Of a stretch of 64,000 nucleotides of DNA, positions 40,366 to 48,526 are shown one piece after another. Below the pieces are notes generated by a model. It did no database searches and had not been told where the DNA came from. It saw only the letters and a list, made by a program, of their open reading frames with translations. The stretch lies in contig NZ_KB903249.1 in NCBI RefSeq assembly GCF_000379685.1, positions 1,071,911 through 1,135,910 on the forward strand, in the 5' to 3' direction. Numbering within the stretch: position 1 is the first letter of the stretch; each line of letters opens with the position of its first letter. The DNA comes from Catelliglobosispora koreensis DSM 44566 (lineage in GTDB: Bacteria; Actinomycetota; Actinomycetes; Mycobacteriales; Micromonosporaceae). A program made the position numbers and the translations under genes.

Positions 40366-41043
40366 GTGGCCTCACCTTCACCCCTCCCGCGCCTTCGGCG
40401 CTCGACGCTCGGCGATGATGTCTACGAGACCATTACGGCGCTGATTATGGAGCACACGCTGGCTCCGGGAGACCGCATCAACATCGACGCGCTCGCCCGC
40501 CAGCTAGAGGTCTCGGCGACACCGGTGCGCGAAGCGCTGGCCCGCCTGGAATCAGACGGCCTGGTCCGCAAACGTGCCCTGGCCGGATACGCCGTCAGCC
40601 CGCTGCTGACCCGTGCCGAGTTCATGGAAATGTTCGACATGCGGCTCGTGCTCGAAGGTGCCGCGGCCCGCTGGGCCGCCGCGCGGGCCGGCACCGACAC
40701 GAAACAGCAGATCCTGCGCGAAGCGACAGACATCGTCGCCCCCGCACCAGAAGGAGCCGATGGCTGGCCCGCGCACGCCGCCTTCACCAAATTGGACGCT
40801 CAGTTTCACCAGCTGATCGCCGGGGCGGCGGGCAATCCTCTCCTTCGCGACGGCATCGCGCGCCTGCACGCACACTTGCACATCCACCGCCTCTACTTTC
40901 CGTTCGCGCAGATGGGCACTACGGCACAGGAGCATCAGCGCATCGCGCTGGCCATCGAGGCCGGCGACGAGCAGCAGGCCGAAACGGCCATGCACGATCA
41001 CCTGAACCGGGCCCGCGAGCGCCACCTCGCCGCCTTTGGATGA
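40366..41043 (+). CDS. GntR family (FCD/FadR-type) transcriptional regulator
   Basis: A 225-residue regulator. The GTG at 40366 was preferred over the TTG at 40342 because the latter would put the operator-like site inside the coding region. The winged-helix domain (about residues 8-75) includes TLGDDVYETITALIMEHTLA, ALARQLEVSATPVREALARL and LVRKRALAGYAV. The FCD ligand domain has FDMRLVLEGAAARWAA, the metal-site segment KLDAQFHQLIAGAAGNPLL, and EHQRIALAIEAGDEQQAETA with conserved His residues. The effector is probably a fucose pathway intermediate such as fuconate. It lies inside the operon it likely controls, with the aldo/keto reductase gene 4 bp downstream. Confidence 0.9.
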   Translation: MASPSPLPRLRRSTLGDDVYETITALIMEHTLAPGDRINIDALARQLEVSATPVREALARLESDGLVRKRALAGYAVSPLLTRAEFMEMFDMRLVLEGAAARWAAARAGTDTKQQILREATDIVAPAPEGADGWPAHAAFTKLDAQFHQLIAGAAGNPLLRDGIARLHAHLHIHRLYFPFAQMGTTAQEHQRIALAIEAGDEQQAETAMHDHLNRARERHLAAFG

Positions 41044-41047
41044 CACG

Positions 41048-42007
41048 ATGAACCTCGGGTTTGGGACCGGTCCTCTCGGCAACCTCTTTCAAGCGATCAG
41101 TGACGGCGAAGCCGCGCGAACCGTCACGGCCGCTTGGGAAAGCGGCATCCGCTATTACGACACCGCACCGCACTATGGCATCGGCATCGCCGAAACGCGC
41201 CTGGGGCAAGTGCTTTCACAGCACGAGCGGTCCAGCTACGTCTTGTCGACGAAAGTGGGCCGGCTCCTCGAACCACAGGAAGCCAACGGGCGCACCGATA
41301 TCGCCAACGGCTTCGATGTGCCCGCGACGCACCGGCGCGTCTGGGACTTCAGTGCCAGCGGGATCGAGCGCAGCATCGAGCAATCTCTGGCGCGGTTGCG
41401 CACCGATCACGTTGACATCGTGCTGATCCACGATCCCGATGAGAGTCCTTCGCCGGAAACGGGGCTGACGGAGGCGTACCCGGTGTTGCACGAGTTGCGC
41501 CGCCAAGGCGTGATCAAAGCGATCGGGGTCGGCACGAAGGATCTGTCGATCCTGGAGAGTTTCGCCAGCGAGTCCGATGTGGACTACCTCATGATCGCCG
41601 GCCGCTACACCCTGCTAGAGCAGCCCGCGCTCGACACGGTGCTGCCCGCCTGCACTCGCCGCGGCATCCGCGTGCTCAACGCGGGCGTGTTCAACAGCGG
41701 GCTGCTCGCTCAGACCGCGCCTGACGAGACCGCGACGTATGAGTACTCCGCCGTCTCAACACCAGTCCTGGAACGGGCCAGGGCGATCGCCAAAGCATGT
41801 GAGCGGCACGGGACCCTGCTGCCACAGGCGGCCCTCGCCTTCGCCGGCGCTCACCCGGCCGTGGCCTCCGTCGTGGTAGGAGCGGCGAAACCAGAGCACA
41901 TCAGGCGCAACGCTGAACTTTTCGCCATGCCAGCGCCCCCGTCCGCGCTGTGGGAAGAGCTGAAGGCTGTGGGCCTGCTGAGAGCGGATGCGCCCGTCCC
42001 GGCCTAA
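41048..42007 (+). CDS. Aldo/keto reductase; probable L-fucose dehydrogenase
   Basis: A 319-residue AKR. The start is the ATG at 41048, 4 bp after the GntR stop. Catalytic residues: Asp and Tyr in YYDTAPHYGIGIAE, Lys in LSTKVGRLLEP, and His in VLIHDPDE. GVFNSGLLAQ and VVGAAKPEH form the cofactor-binding end. AKRs of this type (D-threo-aldose 1-dehydrogenase/L-fucose dehydrogenase) oxidise L-fucose to the lactone, the entry step of the pathway encoded upstream. A lactonase to open L-fuconolactone is not found in the window; that step can occur spontaneously or be encoded elsewhere. The fucose source could be plant or fungal polysaccharides. Confidence 0.88.
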   Translation: MNLGFGTGPLGNLFQAISDGEAARTVTAAWESGIRYYDTAPHYGIGIAETRLGQVLSQHERSSYVLSTKVGRLLEPQEANGRTDIANGFDVPATHRRVWDFSASGIERSIEQSLARLRTDHVDIVLIHDPDESPSPETGLTEAYPVLHELRRQGVIKAIGVGTKDLSILESFASESDVDYLMIAGRYTLLEQPALDTVLPACTRRGIRVLNAGVFNSGLLAQTAPDETATYEYSAVSTPVLERARAIAKACERHGTLLPQAALAFAGAHPAVASVVVGAAKPEHIRRNAELFAMPAPPSALWEELKAVGLLRADAPVPA

Positions 42008-42016
42008 GGTGAAGTG

Positions 42017-42715
42017 ATGCCAGCCCGTCCCCTTGCCCTAGCCGGCCTAGGTGCCGCCATCGCCGGAACCCTAGCCGTGCTCGCGCTGCACCTCGTGCCC
42101 CACAGCGGGCAGCTCAACCCGGTGCGGCGGACGATCAGCGAATACGCCCTGCACGACACGGCGCTGGTGTTCAACCTCGCTCTGATCGCGCTGGCGCTGG
42201 GCTCGTTTGGCGTGCTGCTGGCGTTATCGAGAGCCGGGCTAACGAAGCTCGCTGGCCTTGGCGGCGTGGGCCTGCTGCTGTGGTGCGCGGGACTGCTCGG
42301 CGTGGTCTATTTCCCCAAGCACAACTGGTCGGTCGGCCCGTCGATGGATGGCAACATTCACCGGGTCGCCAGCCTGGTCGCCTTCGTCAGCCTGCCCATA
42401 GCCGCCATCGTGATAGCCCGGGCGCACCGCAAGCAAAGCACCCCAGCGAAGTGGACGGTGGTCTTCGCGGTGCTATCCCTGCTCTGCTTTGGGGTGATCG
42501 TGGGCGCGTTCGTGCTGCAGCCCGTCACCGGCATCCGCTGGTGGCGCATCATCCCGCTGGGCCTGACGGAGCGGGCTTTGGCCACCTTCGAGGTCGCCAC
42601 TATCTTCGCGCTGGGCTGGTGGGCGGTTTCCCGCGCCGGTAAAGACCGGCTTGGCCTGGAACCGGGCGCGGCGGGCAGCCCGGCGGAAAGCGCCGAGCAC
42701 AGCAGGGCCAGCTAA
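42017..42715 (+). CDS. DUF998 family membrane protein
   Basis: A 232-residue integral membrane protein with about six hydrophobic helices (for example LALAGLGAAIAGTLAVLAL and LVFNLALIALALGSFGVLLA). The motif PVRRTISEYALHD after the first helix is the DUF998 hallmark, as is DGNIHRVASLVAF in the middle. No function is established. The ATG at 42017 was taken over the GTG at 42014 because AAGGTG lies at a proper distance upstream. Its last 243 bp overlap the end of the converging ECF S-component frame on the other strand. Confidence 0.8.
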   Translation: MPARPLALAGLGAAIAGTLAVLALHLVPHSGQLNPVRRTISEYALHDTALVFNLALIALALGSFGVLLALSRAGLTKLAGLGGVGLLLWCAGLLGVVYFPKHNWSVGPSMDGNIHRVASLVAFVSLPIAAIVIARAHRKQSTPAKWTVVFAVLSLLCFGVIVGAFVLQPVTGIRWWRIIPLGLTERALATFEVATIFALGWWAVSRAGKDRLGLEPGAAGSPAESAEHSRAS

Positions 42716-43414
42716 CGCCACCAGAATCGCCGATGTCACGGCCCGCCCGGTGTCCCAGCCCAGCGACGTGACACTGAAGAACACGAGGTAACGCTGGAGC
42801 TGTTCCAGTGGCGGCAGACCAGGCTCATAAGCGACCGAGCTGTTCGGGTCGACCGAGAACGGCCAGAACGACAGGTTCATCAGGAACCCGAAAAGGTAAC
42901 CGCTAAACGCCGCATAGGCGGCCAGCATCACGATTTCCTTCTTGCCCTTGGCTTTCGGCAGCAGGCCGGCCAGCATGCCGACCCAGGCGCAGCCGAACAT
43001 CTGGTAGGGCATCCACGGGCCGATGCCGCCGGTCAGCAGAGCCGACGCGAATAGCGACGTGCAGCCCAGCGTGAAGCCGAAGCCCGGCCCGAACACGCGA
43101 CCGGCCAGCACGAGCACGAAGAAAACCGTTTCAATGCCAGCGGTTCCGGCGCCGAGCGGGCGCAGCGCGGCATTGATCGCTGACAGAACACCCAGCATGG
43201 CCAGGGCCTTGGCATCGATGCGGCCATCGGCGATCTCGGCGAAGACCACCGCCAAAACGATGAGCAGCAGCATGCCGAACAGCAGCGGCGCCGTCTGTGC
43301 TGAGTCAACCGATCCAGCTGGTACGCCGAAAGGCCAGAAAAAGGCGGCAAACCCCAGGAACGACGCCATGGCGATAGCGGCGATAGCACGCTTAGGCACC
43401 TTGACCGCAGTCAT
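42473..43414 (-). CDS. ECF transporter substrate-binding membrane component (S)
   Basis: A 313-residue reading frame. The first 245 or so residues form a membrane protein with about six helices, including ALAMLGVLSAINAALRPLGA and VFGPGFGFTLGCTSLFASAL, as in S components that capture a vitamin or metal outside and toggle in the membrane. The alanine-rich short motifs that contact the T component lie in helix 1 (AIAAIAMASFLGF). The last 65 or so residues are hydrophilic, lack family character and run antisense through the DUF998 gene, so the stop seems to have been lost. The substrate (cobalamin, HMP-thiamine or other) is not clear. It follows the ATPase gene with an ATGA overlap (43411-43414). 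Confidence 0.78.
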   Translation of the reverse strand: MTAVKVPKRAIAAIAMASFLGFAAFFWPFGVPAGSVDSAQTAPLLFGMLLLIVLAVVFAEIADGRIDAKALAMLGVLSAINAALRPLGAGTAGIETVFFVLVLAGRVFGPGFGFTLGCTSLFASALLTGGIGPWMPYQMFGCAWVGMLAGLLPKAKGKKEIVMLAAYAAFSGYLFGFLMNLSFWPFSVDPNSSVAYEPGLPPLEQLQRYLVFFSVTSLGWDTGRAVTSAILVALAGPAVLGAFRRAARRARFQAKPVFTGAGNRPPAQREDSGDLEGGQSPLRQAQRDDAPPADAGDGLQHERAHDHPKAEQG

Positions 43415-44973
43415 CCGGTCACCGCCTGAATCTGGCCCAACGTCAGATAAGGCAGCGGGGCAAGCACTTTCGTGATCTGCGGCGCGAAGCTCGGCGAAGC
43501 GGTCAGCACCTCGGGTGCTGGACCGTCAGCGACGATCTCGCCTTCGGCGAGCACGACAACGCGGTCGGCCACCGTCGCGGCGAATTCGACGTCGTGGGTG
43601 GCCACCACGACGGACCGTCCTTGGGACGCCAGCTGATCCAGGGTGCGGGCAAGCGCCGCCTTCGCGTCGTAGTCCAGCCCCCGGGTCGGTTCGTCGAGCA
43701 GCACCACACCCGGCGTGACCGTCAGCTGAATCGCCAGCACCAGCGCGAGCTGCTGCCCGGCGGACAGGTCACGCGGATGCGCGCTATCGGGGATGCCCGC
43801 CGCGAGACTGTCCAAAATAGACCGTGCCGTGCCCGTCGCCGCCCCGTCGCGGTCGGCCTGGCTCAGCTCGGCGCCGACCGTGTCCAGATACAGCAGATCC
43901 GTGGCGGTCTGCGGCACGAGCCCGACCTTCTCAGCGGCGTCAACTTTCCCCGCGCTGCGCGGGCCAGCTCCGTGCAGCGCCCACAACAGCGACGACTTGC
44001 CGGAACCGTTGCGTCCCATGAGTGCGGTCACCTGCCCCGCGTAAAGCGAAACGTCCACGCCGCGGACCGCGTACACGGCACCGTGGCGTACCACGATCCC
44101 TTGCGCGGTAAGCGCGGTGACGCCGGTGGCATGCGAACGCCGGTGTGGCACAGGCGGTTGCGGCGGCAGCGTCTCGCGCAGGGAACCAGCATGGCGGCGC
44201 GCATCACGCACCGACAACGGCAGGGGTTCCCAGCCAGCGAGGCGTCCTAAGTGGACCAGCGGCGGAGCGACCCGGCTCAACGCCAGGATCCGAGCCGGCG
44301 TCCCGGATTCGACCGTCCCATCGCCCGCCACGTAAAGCACCCGGTCCGCATAGGGGATCACCCGCTCTAGCCGGTGTTCGGCGAGCACGACCGTGACGCC
44401 AAGGTCATGCACGAGCCGCGTGATCGCGGCGAGCACGTCTTCGGCCCCGGTCGGGTCGAGCGCCGAGGTCGGTTCGTCGAGCACGAGCACCCGCGGATGA
44501 GCCGTGAGCGCGGCACCGATGGCGACCCGCTGCTGCTGCCCGCCGGACAGCTCATGCAGCCCGCGGTGCCGCAGATCGGCAAGACCAAGCAGGTCAAGGG
44601 TTTCCTCGACTCTCGTGCGCATCACCGACGGTGCGATCGCCAGCTGCTCCATGCCGTAGGCGAGTTCTTCTTCGACCGTGTCGGTGACGAAACCGGCCAC
44701 GGGGTCCTGGCCCACGACGCCGACCAAACCGGCGAACTCACGCGGTGGATGATCGGCCGTGCTTTGGCCATCAACGCTGACCCGCCCGGCCAGTGTCCCG
44801 CCGGTGAAGTGCGGCACGAGCCCGTTGATCGTGCCCAATAGGGTGGACTTGCCCGTGCCCGTGGGCCCAATGACGAGGCACAGCTCACCCTCGGGAATGG
44901 ACAGTGACACGTCACGCAGCACCGGCTGGCTGGCCTCTTCATAGGTGACGCTGACGTCGGCGAACTCGATCAC
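43411..44973 (-). CDS. ECF transporter ATPase, fused A-A' domains
   Basis: A 520-residue protein with two ABC ATPase domains. The start is the GTG at 44973, overlapping the T-component stop as GTGA. Domain 1 (about residues 1-240): Walker A GPTGTGKSTLL, signature LSGGQQQRVAIG, Walker B LVLDEPTSALDP, His switch AEHRLE. Domain 2 (about 295-515): Walker A GRNGSGKSSLL, signature LSAGQQLALVLA, Walker B VLLDEPTRGLDY, His switch ATHDVE. The second signature departs from LSGGQ. Fused A-A' proteins are usual in actinobacterial ECF systems. It energises transport by the S and T proteins encoded on either side. Confidence 0.93.
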   Translation of the reverse strand: MIEFADVSVTYEEASQPVLRDVSLSIPEGELCLVIGPTGTGKSTLLGTINGLVPHFTGGTLAGRVSVDGQSTADHPPREFAGLVGVVGQDPVAGFVTDTVEEELAYGMEQLAIAPSVMRTRVEETLDLLGLADLRHRGLHELSGGQQQRVAIGAALTAHPRVLVLDEPTSALDPTGAEDVLAAITRLVHDLGVTVVLAEHRLERVIPYADRVLYVAGDGTVESGTPARILALSRVAPPLVHLGRLAGWEPLPLSVRDARRHAGSLRETLPPQPPVPHRRSHATGVTALTAQGIVVRHGAVYAVRGVDVSLYAGQVTALMGRNGSGKSSLLWALHGAGPRSAGKVDAAEKVGLVPQTATDLLYLDTVGAELSQADRDGAATGTARSILDSLAAGIPDSAHPRDLSAGQQLALVLAIQLTVTPGVVLLDEPTRGLDYDAKAALARTLDQLASQGRSVVVATHDVEFAATVADRVVVLAEGEIVADGPAPEVLTASPSFAPQITKVLAPLPYLTLGQIQAVTG

Positions 44974-46055
44974 GCGCGGGCTCCGGCGGGCGGGGGAGGG
45001 GAGGCGAAGGCAGCCGCACCGGCGAGCAGGATGGCCACCGTCGGCAACAGCGGCAGATCCGGCCACTGCAACGGATAGAGCACCGGGTTCAGCGCGGCCG
45101 GGTCGTAGCCGAGCCCGAGGCTGAGCACGACAGCCGTAACCACGCCACATCCCGCGACCGTCCACTCCGGCCACCGCCACGGATCGGGACGGTACTGAGT
45201 GCGCGAAACCCGTCTGCTACCCAAAGCCAAACCAGCGGCACTGCACGCGATCCCGGCGGCGAACCCGGTTATCCCGGCGGCCCGCGGCACACTCGGGTCC
45301 AAAAGCCCATAGGCGCCAACGCAAAGCCCGGCCATTCCGGCGAGCATGAGCGCCCCGGTCAGGCGCCGTGATCGTGGCGTGGCCGCCCCGGTCCGGCCAT
45401 AGCCCCGGGAGTCCATGGCAGCGGCCAGTTTCAGCGACCTGTCCAGCGCGTCATGCAGCACCGGCAACGCGATCGAGCGGAACGCGCGCAGCCCGCGGCG
45501 GCGCCCGGCGCGCAGCTTCCGGGCGCGCGCCACCCGCTGCACGCTTTCCACCAGTTGCGGTGCCACGGAAAGGGCGACCGTCACGGCGACACCGAGTTCA
45601 TAGAGCGCTCCGGGCAGCACGCGCAGGGCACGTTTCGGATTGGCGAGGCTGTTAGCCGCCCCGATGCAGCACAGCAGGCACGCCAAACGCATCCCATCGA
45701 TGACCGCTGACAGCGTCGCCTGAAGCGAAACCGGCCCACCGATCTGAATCCCGGCATACCACTCCGGCAGGCGCACTTGGGGCAGCGTGAACAAGATGTG
45801 ATCGTCAGCCGTGATCCCGGTCGCGAAGACAGACCGGAACACCACGCGGATCGCGATGATGATCAATGCCATGATCAGGTAATAGTGAAACGCACGTGCC
45901 CACGGGGCATTGGCGCGCCGGGCGGTGACGACGAGCCCGAGCACGGCGAAGATCAGCAGAAGCAGCAGCGGATTGCTCGTCTGGCTCGCAGCGGTCGCCA
46001 GCGCGATGGCCCACAGCCACCACGCCACCGGATGCAGGGCACGATCGAGTCTCAC
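44970..46055 (-). CDS. ecfT: ECF transporter transmembrane scaffold component (T)
   Basis: A 361-residue EcfT/CbiQ-type protein from the GTG at 46055. The N-terminal helices (VAWWLWAIALATAASQTSNP, FHYYLIMALIIIAIRVVF) are followed by the two cytoplasmic coupling helices with short Ala-Arg motifs: RVARARKLRAG at about residues 176-186 and AMDSRGYG at about 213-220, which dock onto the ATPases. A C-terminal extension with four or so extra helices makes it longer than the usual 260 residues. It is the first of three coupled genes, T-A-S, and lies 44 bp downstream of the M50 protease gene. Confidence 0.88.
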   Translation of the reverse strand: MRLDRALHPVAWWLWAIALATAASQTSNPLLLLLIFAVLGLVVTARRANAPWARAFHYYLIMALIIIAIRVVFRSVFATGITADDHILFTLPQVRLPEWYAGIQIGGPVSLQATLSAVIDGMRLACLLCCIGAANSLANPKRALRVLPGALYELGVAVTVALSVAPQLVESVQRVARARKLRAGRRRGLRAFRSIALPVLHDALDRSLKLAAAMDSRGYGRTGAATPRSRRLTGALMLAGMAGLCVGAYGLLDPSVPRAAGITGFAAGIACSAAGLALGSRRVSRTQYRPDPWRWPEWTVAGCGVVTAVVLSLGLGYDPAALNPVLYPLQWPDLPLLPTVAILLAGAAAFASPPPPAGARA

Positions 46056-46099
46056 GGGCGGTCATCCGAACACACCCGGCTAATTACCGTCAACGTGAC

Positions 46100-47014
46100 C
46101 TAAATCCAGTCCCGCCAGAACATGAACAGGCTGCTGCCGAAGTAGGCACCGTTGACCGGGCTCCCTGAGCCGTCCATCACCAGCTCGATCGGCCACATGA
46201 ACGCCGCGCGCACCGGCGGCAAATAGAGCAGGACGAAGACGATGAGGATGCCGAACGGCTTGACCTTGCTCAGGGGATGCCGGATGCGCGAGGGCAGGTA
46301 AGGCTCGATGATGCCGTAGCCGTCCAGGCCCGGCATGGGCAGCAGGTTGAGCAAAGCGCCCGCGACCTGAAGGAAGGCAAGGAAAGTCAAGCCAGCCCAG
46401 AATGGCGCGTGCTCCGGAAAATCGGCGCTGATGATCCACTCCGGGCCGAACACCGACACGACGAAAAGCAAGATAGCGGCTGCGGCGACGTTCACGGCCG
46501 GCCCGGCCGCCGAGACCAGAGCGTCGCGGAACCGGTTGCGCAGCCGGTGCGACTCGATCATCACGGCTCCGCCGGGCAGGGGCAGCCCACCGAGCATCAA
46601 GAAGATCAGGGGAAGAATGAGGGTCAGCACAGGGTGGCCATACGTTCGCGGATCGAGCCGCAAATAGCCCTTACCCGCGACGGTGTCGTCACCGCCCCGG
46701 TGCGCCGTGAGGGCGTGAGCGAATTCGTGGAAGCAAAGCGTGATCACCCAGCCGGACAGCACGAAGACGAACATGCTCGCCTGGGCCGGGATGACGCCGG
46801 TCCACAACGTGACCCCACTGAGGATGAATAGCGCCACGATCGCGAGGAACAGCTTTGAAATGCCATGGCCCCGGGCTCTGCGGCGCCCGCTGGGCCGGGG
46901 AATGCGGATCTGCTCTTTGCGGCGGGCGCGCGCGACCTCCGCCTCGACCGCCTTCGCTCTGGCTTGCCAGTCCTCTTCGGCGGCCAGGCGCTCTAGCGGA
47001 TCGTCGCTCTTCAT
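46100..47014 (-). CDS. Site-2 protease-like M50 family membrane metallopeptidase
   Basis: A 304-residue protein from the ATG at 47014. A charged N-terminal helix (LERLAAEEDWQARAKAVEAE, about residues 6-25) precedes membrane segments. The zinc motif is CFHEFAHALTAH (HExxH), and the third ligand lies in NLLPMPGLDGYG (NxxPxPxLDG), both within hydrophobic helices as in intramembrane proteases. GGAVMIESHRLRNRFRDALV and SAAGPAVNVAAA are family-typical. Its substrate could be a membrane-bound regulator, but no anti-sigma gene is adjacent. It may lead the minus-strand operon with the ECF transporter genes. Confidence 0.88.
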   Translation of the reverse strand: MKSDDPLERLAAEEDWQARAKAVEAEVARARRKEQIRIPRPSGRRRARGHGISKLFLAIVALFILSGVTLWTGVIPAQASMFVFVLSGWVITLCFHEFAHALTAHRGGDDTVAGKGYLRLDPRTYGHPVLTLILPLIFLMLGGLPLPGGAVMIESHRLRNRFRDALVSAAGPAVNVAAAAILLFVVSVFGPEWIISADFPEHAPFWAGLTFLAFLQVAGALLNLLPMPGLDGYGIIEPYLPSRIRHPLSKVKPFGILIVFVLLYLPPVRAAFMWPIELVMDGSGSPVNGAYFGSSLFMFWRDWI

Positions 47015-47054
47015 AGCGAGCAAGGCTACCGGAGCGGAACGCTACGGGAATATT

Positions 47055-47090
47055 GCCGGTGCGCCGTACTTCAGAGCCGTGGTGAAGGTG
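47055..47090. repeat. Degraded left-end palindrome of the IS element
   Basis: GCCGGTGCGCCGTACTTCAG (from 47055) aligns with GCCAGTGCACCGTCCTTCAG at the left end of the 59.5-kb derivative, with three mismatches. The partner arm here (to about 47090) is no longer fully complementary. The distance from palindrome to tnpA stop is the same in both copies, about 32 bp. Confidence 0.65.
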
Positions 47091-47121
47091 CGCACGGGAG
47101 CCAGATCGGCCGATTGTGTTT

Positions 47122-47163
47122 CTAGGGTGTACGTTTCTGCTGCTCGATGTACCGACGAAAGTC
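47122..47163 (-). pseudogene. tnpA (Y1 transposase) remnant, C-terminal 13 codons
   Basis: The minus strand reads DFRRYIEQQKRTP and a stop. The YIEQQ segment with its tyrosine is the C-terminal end of IS200-type Y1 transposases and matches QYIEQQNRP in the copy at 59613. Upstream of this the typical sequence (SYFAGSVGG) is gone. The single-strand transposase is therefore lost from this element. Confidence 0.65.
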
Positions 47164-47259
47164 CCAACTGGACCAGGATCGGCTGGGCCGTAGAAATGGC
47201 ATACCTGGCCAGGGGAACTCCTAGCGCACCAGTAGAGACGACTATGCCAATGGTAATTT

Positions 47260-48525
47260 GTGGCTGTGCAACTGCGTTATAACTTCCGGCTCTACCCGAC
47301 GGTGAGCCAGAAGGACGCCCTGGCAAGGGCTTTTGGATGCGCGCGGGTGGTGTTCAACGATGGCCTGCGCGCACGTCAGGAGGCCCGCGAGGCCGGGCGG
47401 CCGTACCTGTCGGATGGGGACTTGTCCAAGCGGGTCATCACTCGGGCCAAGGCCACGCCAGAACGGGCGTGGCTGGGCGAGGTGTCCTCCGTGGTTTTGC
47501 AGCAGGCCCTGGCCGACCTGAACACCTCGTATCGCAACTTTTTCGCCTCGATCAGCGGCAAGCGCAAAGGCTGCAAGGTGGGGCCGCCACGTTTCCGCTC
47601 GCGCAAGGACAACCGGCAGGCCATCCGTTTCACTAAGAACAGCAGGTTCAAGGTGCTGGATAACGGCCGCCTGCGGCTGCCGAAGGTCGGTGACCTGACC
47701 GTGCGCTGGTCGCGCAAACTGCCCGCCGATCCCAGTTCGGCCACGGTAATCCTGGATGCGGCGGATCGGTATTTCGTCTCGTTCGTCGTTGAGATGGCTG
47801 ACGGCGAATCGTTGCCTGCCACGGACTCCGAAGTGGGCATCGACCTGGGATTGACCCACTTCGCGGTCCTGTCCGATGGCACTCGGGTGGCCGCGCCGAA
47901 GTTCCTGCGCCGGGCGGCCCGCAAGCTCAAACTGTTGCAGCAAAATCTGTCCCGCAAACAGCGGGGCAGCCAGAACCGCAAGAAGGCCGTCGTCAAAGTC
48001 GCCAAGGCTCATGCCAAAGTGGCTGACACGCGCAGGGACTGGCAGCACAAACTCTCGACACGGATCATCCGTGACAACCAAGCGGTGTATGTCGAGGATC
48101 TGTGCGTGGTCGGTCTTGGCCGGACCCGGCTGGCCAGAAGTGTGCACGACGCCGGGTGGTCCAGCTTTACAGCTATGTTGGAGTACAAGGCTGCCAGGTA
48201 CGGGCGCACTTTCGGCAAGATTGGACGGTTCGTGCCTACTTCGCAGACGTGCTCGGCGTGCGGTCGGCTCGACGGTCCCAAGCCGCTTTCCGTTCGGTCG
48301 TGGACCTGTATTTGCGGCGTGACCCACGACCGGGACGTGAACGCGGCAATGAATGTGTTGGCCCAGGGACGCTGGGACAACTCAAACGACCGTGGAGCGC
48401 AGGTAAGACCGGCAGCGATGGCGGCACAGCGCAGCGAAGCGGTAATCCACCCGAACTCCGCTCGCCCTCCGCGCGCGGCGTGGAGGGAATCTCCGTCCCA
48501 TGGTGCGGAGAGAACGTCAAGGTGA
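47260..48525 (+). CDS. tnpB: TnpB, RNA-guided nuclease of an IS605-type element
   Basis: A 421-residue TnpB, the transposon-encoded ancestor of Cas12, which uses an omega RNA from the element's right end to cut DNA at the matching empty site. The start is the GTG at 47260 (VAVQLRYNFRLYPT). RuvC residues are all present: D195 (GIDLGLTHF), E279 (YVEDLCV) and D359 (HDRDVNAAMNVL). The zinc ribbon has C331/C334 and C350/C352. An arginine/lysine-rich REC-WED region precedes it. The C-terminal 55 or so residues are read through the omega RNA region, and the stop codon (48523-48525) lies just outside the element, in host DNA. All catalytic residues being intact suggests a working nuclease. Confidence 0.92.
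   Translation: MAVQLRYNFRLYPTVSQKDALARAFGCARVVFNDGLRARQEAREAGRPYLSDGDLSKRVITRAKATPERAWLGEVSSVVLQQALADLNTSYRNFFASISGKRKGCKVGPPRFRSRKDNRQAIRFTKNSRFKVLDNGRLRLPKVGDLTVRWSRKLPADPSSATVILDAADRYFVSFVVEMADGESLPATDSEVGIDLGLTHFAVLSDGTRVAAPKFLRRAARKLKLLQQNLSRKQRGSQNRKKAVVKVAKAHAKVADTRRDWQHKLSTRIIRDNQAVYVEDLCVVGLGRTRLARSVHDAGWSSFTAMLEYKAARYGRTFGKIGRFVPTSQTCSACGRLDGPKPLSVRSWTCICGVTHDRDVNAAMNVLAQGRWDNSNDRGAQVRPAAMAAQRSEAVIHPNSARPPRAAWRESPSHGAERTSR
48392..48520 (+). ncRNA. Putative omega RNA (reRNA) scaffold of TnpB
   Basis: In IS605 elements the 3' end of tnpB plus the right end yields the guide RNA scaffold, with the guide taken from flanking DNA. Here 48392-48520 aligns without gaps to 59805-59933: both have the same 23 bases from GTGGAGCGCAGGTAAGACC onward, an internal stem (48455-48464 with 48472-48481) kept by compensatory change, and the TCTCCG/CGGAGA end hairpin. 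The guide would be about 48521-48540, covering the YbaK start region. The 5' limit is arbitrary; expression is inferred. Confidence 0.65.
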
Positions 48526-48526
48526 G

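Larger units (their letters stand above)
47055..48520 (+). mobile_element. IS200/IS605-type element with intact tnpB and decayed tnpA
   Basis: About 1.47 kb. The left end is a degraded palindrome (47055-47090) similar to the perfect one at 59547-59580. Next comes a tnpA remnant on the minus strand (stop at 47122), then full-length tnpB (47260), and a right end with the hairpin TCTCCG/CGGAGA and terminal TCAA at 48517-48520. The left boundary is approximate. With no transposase the element should be immobile alone. It sits directly before the YbaK start codon. Confidence 0.8.

Noticed and set aside
47196-47250. ATGGCATA/TATGCC repeat before tnpB as an alternative IS end
   Set aside because: The match is short and the left end is better explained by the palindrome at 47055-47090, which aligns with the second copy.
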